From contig CABSXY010000098.1 in the NCBI GenBank assembly GCA_902481695.1, positions 1-7,148 of the forward strand: 7,148 bases of DNA, given 5' to 3'. A program made the translations under genes and the position numbers. Under the pieces are notes generated by a model. That model worked only from the letters and a program-made list of their open reading frames with translations. It was not told the DNA's origin and searched no databases. Below are positions 5,977 to 7,148 of this stretch, piece after piece; positions within the stretch are counted from its first letter, which is position 1, and each line of letters opens with the position of its first letter. The stretch is from an uncultured Haemophilus sp. GTDB taxonomy: Bacteria; Pseudomonadota; Gammaproteobacteria; Enterobacterales; Pasteurellaceae.

Positions 5977-6969
5977 TTAAATTCGACATTGTGTTGTTTT
6001 GAAAATAAAGGTGCTGAGCCAAACCCCAATAAGTATCATCGCTGTAGCGATCCATCCTTGGGCAGAAAAATAAGCAGTAGCAACTAATGAATTTGTCACT
6101 GTGCAACCTCCAGCTAAACTAGCACCGATACCCATTACCACTCCACCTAGTAAACGGCGGAATAGCATATCTGGTGGTGGAAGAGTTAATTTGAAATCAG
6201 CACAAACTTTAGCACTGACAAAGGAACCTATGATAATACCTATAACAAATAAGCTTCCCCAGTTTAGATAGCGCTGTTGACCCGTCACAATATATTGAAT
6301 GACATTGGCTGTAGGTACAGCAATACCATAGCCATAATTACGTCCGGTTTGTACACTTAAATACCATGCCAGCACACCAAGCATGCCTATCAATGCTGCA
6401 CCAGTGAATAGAGGTAAGTATTTGAAACGTTTATTAGGATCTTGGAATTGATAGCGAGGATGTCGTATTTGATATATAAGCAGTAGTACCGTAATGAGGC
6501 ATAAAGAGATGACTAGCCACCATGGGTTTATTTGCAGTTTTTGGTAGAAGTTATCGGTTACCATATTTTGTTGAAGTAACGGCGCAAGCCAATGTTTTAG
6601 TATGCCACTTTGTGCAGAAGCCACCGTTAGCGCAAAACTAAACAATGCCAACCAAGCACCTACAATGCCTTCACCACTACGAAACCATGTGCCACTACCA
6701 CAACAACCGGCAGATGCCATACCGAGACCAAAGAGAAGTCCACCCAATACAGTCGCAGATAGAGAAAATTCCCCATTTGGCAACTCAATAAGCTCATAAT
6801 GTTGTAGTGTGAAAAATCCTATGGATTGAATAGATATTGCAATACAAAGTGCGGTGGGGAATCGGAAGTTTTTTTGTGTAAAAATATTCCGAAAGCCAGA
6901 AACAAAGCAGAATTGAGAACGTTGTAATAGGATGCCAAAGAGCATTCCGATGATGATACCACTTAACAT
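5977..6969 (-). CDS. tsuA: YeeE/YedE family sulfur (thiosulfate) transporter, TsuA-like
   Basis: This 330-aa polytopic inner-membrane protein probably imports thiosulfate or a related sulfur compound. It consists mostly of hydrophobic helices arranged as two related halves, each with a Gly-rich, Cys-containing segment. The key cysteines of the family are present: C21 in RSQFCF, C89-C90 in SAGCCGSGTW and C289 in LAGGCTVTNS. They match the positions of the three cysteines I recall as important for thiosulfate relay in the Spirochaeta thermophila YeeE structure (about 22, 91 and 293). Other cysteines (42, 157, 256, 328) are less clearly conserved. ATG at 6969 gives a full family-length protein and has a modest TAAGG 8 bases upstream. 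The gene leads the unit and is followed by the rhodanese lipoprotein. No YeeD/TusA-like partner is seen in the window. Related family members have been linked to selenium metabolism, so the exact cargo is inferred. Confidence 0.88.
   Translation of the reverse strand: MLSGIIIGMLFGILLQRSQFCFVSGFRNIFTQKNFRFPTALCIAISIQSIGFFTLQHYELIELPNGEFSLSATVLGGLLFGLGMASAGCCGSGTWFRSGEGIVGAWLALFSFALTVASAQSGILKHWLAPLLQQNMVTDNFYQKLQINPWWLVISLCLITVLLLIYQIRHPRYQFQDPNKRFKYLPLFTGAALIGMLGVLAWYLSVQTGRNYGYGIAVPTANVIQYIVTGQQRYLNWGSLFVIGIIIGSFVSAKVCADFKLTLPPPDMLFRRLLGGVVMGIGASLAGGCTVTNSLVATAYFSAQGWIATAMILIGVWLSTFIFKTTQCRI
6847..6855 (+). repeat. Haemophilus-type uptake signal sequence
   Basis: Exact AAGTGCGGT inside the YeeE-family transporter gene; the coding strand reads Pro-Thr-Ala-Leu-Cys at residues 38-42. 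Confidence 0.9.
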
Positions 6970-7016
6970 AGATTAAACCTTAATACATATGAGAGTGACG
7001 ATGATTAGAGCACAAA

Positions 7017-7074
7017 ATTGTATCAAATAAAATATCTTAAGCTATTTTTTATACATATTTTTGATTTAGATAAA
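7017..7074 (-). promoter_or_regulatory. Possible FNR-type site and promoter region of the transporter unit
   Basis: TTGAT-TTAG-ATAAA at 7061-7074 matches the FNR consensus TTGATNNNNATCAA at 9 of 10 positions. About 28 bases from its centre, on the - strand, is TAAGAT at 7034-7039, a 4 of 6 match to a -10 box and close to the spacing of an FNR-activated (class II) promoter. An alternative -10 is TACAAT at 7017-7022. The site overlaps the A-tract of the neighbouring terminator, so chance similarity is quite possible. The rest of 6970-7070 is AT-rich with nothing else I can name. Confidence 0.3.
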
Positions 7075-7104
7075 AAAAACGCCTATTTGTGGGGAAATAG
7101 GCGT
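7071..7104 (-). terminator. Strong intrinsic terminator of an upstream gene
   Basis: ACGCCTATTT at 7079-7088 (the first A is the last base of the A-tract) and AAATAGGCGT at 7095-7104 form a perfect 10-bp stem with a 6-base loop. Read on the - strand it is followed by an uninterrupted T-tract from 7079 down to 7072. It therefore ends a leftward transcript entering from beyond the right edge and separates it from the transporter unit. Confidence 0.88.
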
Positions 7105-7117
7105 GAAGTTGGAGTGA

Positions 7118-7148
7118 TTATCTGTTTGTTTTTGGAATGGCTAGATGA
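7118..7148 (-). CDS. Possible 3' end of a gene running off the right edge
   Basis: On the - strand one frame reads HLAIPKTNR and then TAA at 7118-7120, just 13 bases before the strong terminator stem. The other two frames either stop at 7141-7143 or run open into the terminator hairpin, which makes this frame the most natural gene end. With only about ten codons visible, no product can be named. Confidence 0.35.
   Translation of the reverse strand, partial: HLAIPKTNR

Noticed and set aside
5960..6106. A 49-codon upstream extension of the rhodanese starting at 6106
   Set aside because: It runs out of frame through the end of the transporter gene. The AGGAG at 5966-5970 and a clean lipoprotein signal fix the start at 5959.
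1..7148. The whole window being of Neisseria origin because of the DUS at 67-78
   Set aside because: Haemophilus-type uptake sequences lie inside four regions of the window, TyrS resembles the Haemophilus protein, and only one DUS is present.

Overview
The window looks like a chromosomal segment of a Pasteurellaceae bacterium, most likely an oral Haemophilus of the H. parainfluenzae type. The DNA is AT-rich. It carries five exact copies of the Haemophilus-type DNA uptake sequence AAGTGCGGT (four read on the + strand, one on the - strand) plus three one-mismatch copies. TyrS matches the start and length I remember for H. influenzae TyrS. Sucrose-6-phosphate hydrolase and fructokinase genes fit a sucrose-fermenting species such as H. 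parainfluenzae better than H. influenzae. The species call is inference.

All six complete genes lie on the - strand and are read from right to left. From the right: the window opens with a possible 10-codon tail of a gene lying outside it, followed by a strong intrinsic terminator (7071-7104). Next is a two-gene sulfur unit: a YeeE/YedE (TsuA-type) membrane transporter (5977-6969) and, 17 bases on, a YnjE-like triple-rhodanese lipoprotein (4580-5959). It closes with a perfect 9-bp stem terminator (4526-4564). tyrS (3255-4442) then stands alone with its own -10 element and a terminator built from two uptake-sequence arms. The last block is a three-gene unit: fructokinase scrK (2253-3179), a YibF-like glutathione S-transferase (1583-2194) and sucrose-6-phosphate hydrolase scrB (119-1573). 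It ends in a weak hairpin that overlaps an exact Neisseria-type uptake sequence.

ScrB would split phosphorylated sucrose into glucose-6-phosphate and fructose, and ScrK would phosphorylate the fructose for glycolysis. The sucrose PTS permease and any ScrR-type regulator are not in the window. The transporter would bring thiosulfate-type sulfur across the inner membrane, while the lipoprotein could handle sulfane sulfur on the periplasmic side. The pairing of a YeeE channel with a lipidated rhodanese, rather than with the usual cytoplasmic TusA-like partner, is the most promising functional lead. The Neisseria-type uptake sequence is the most striking small signal. Gaps over 100 bases are 1-118, 4443-4579 and 6970-7117; their contents are described below, and none holds a further gene that I can support.
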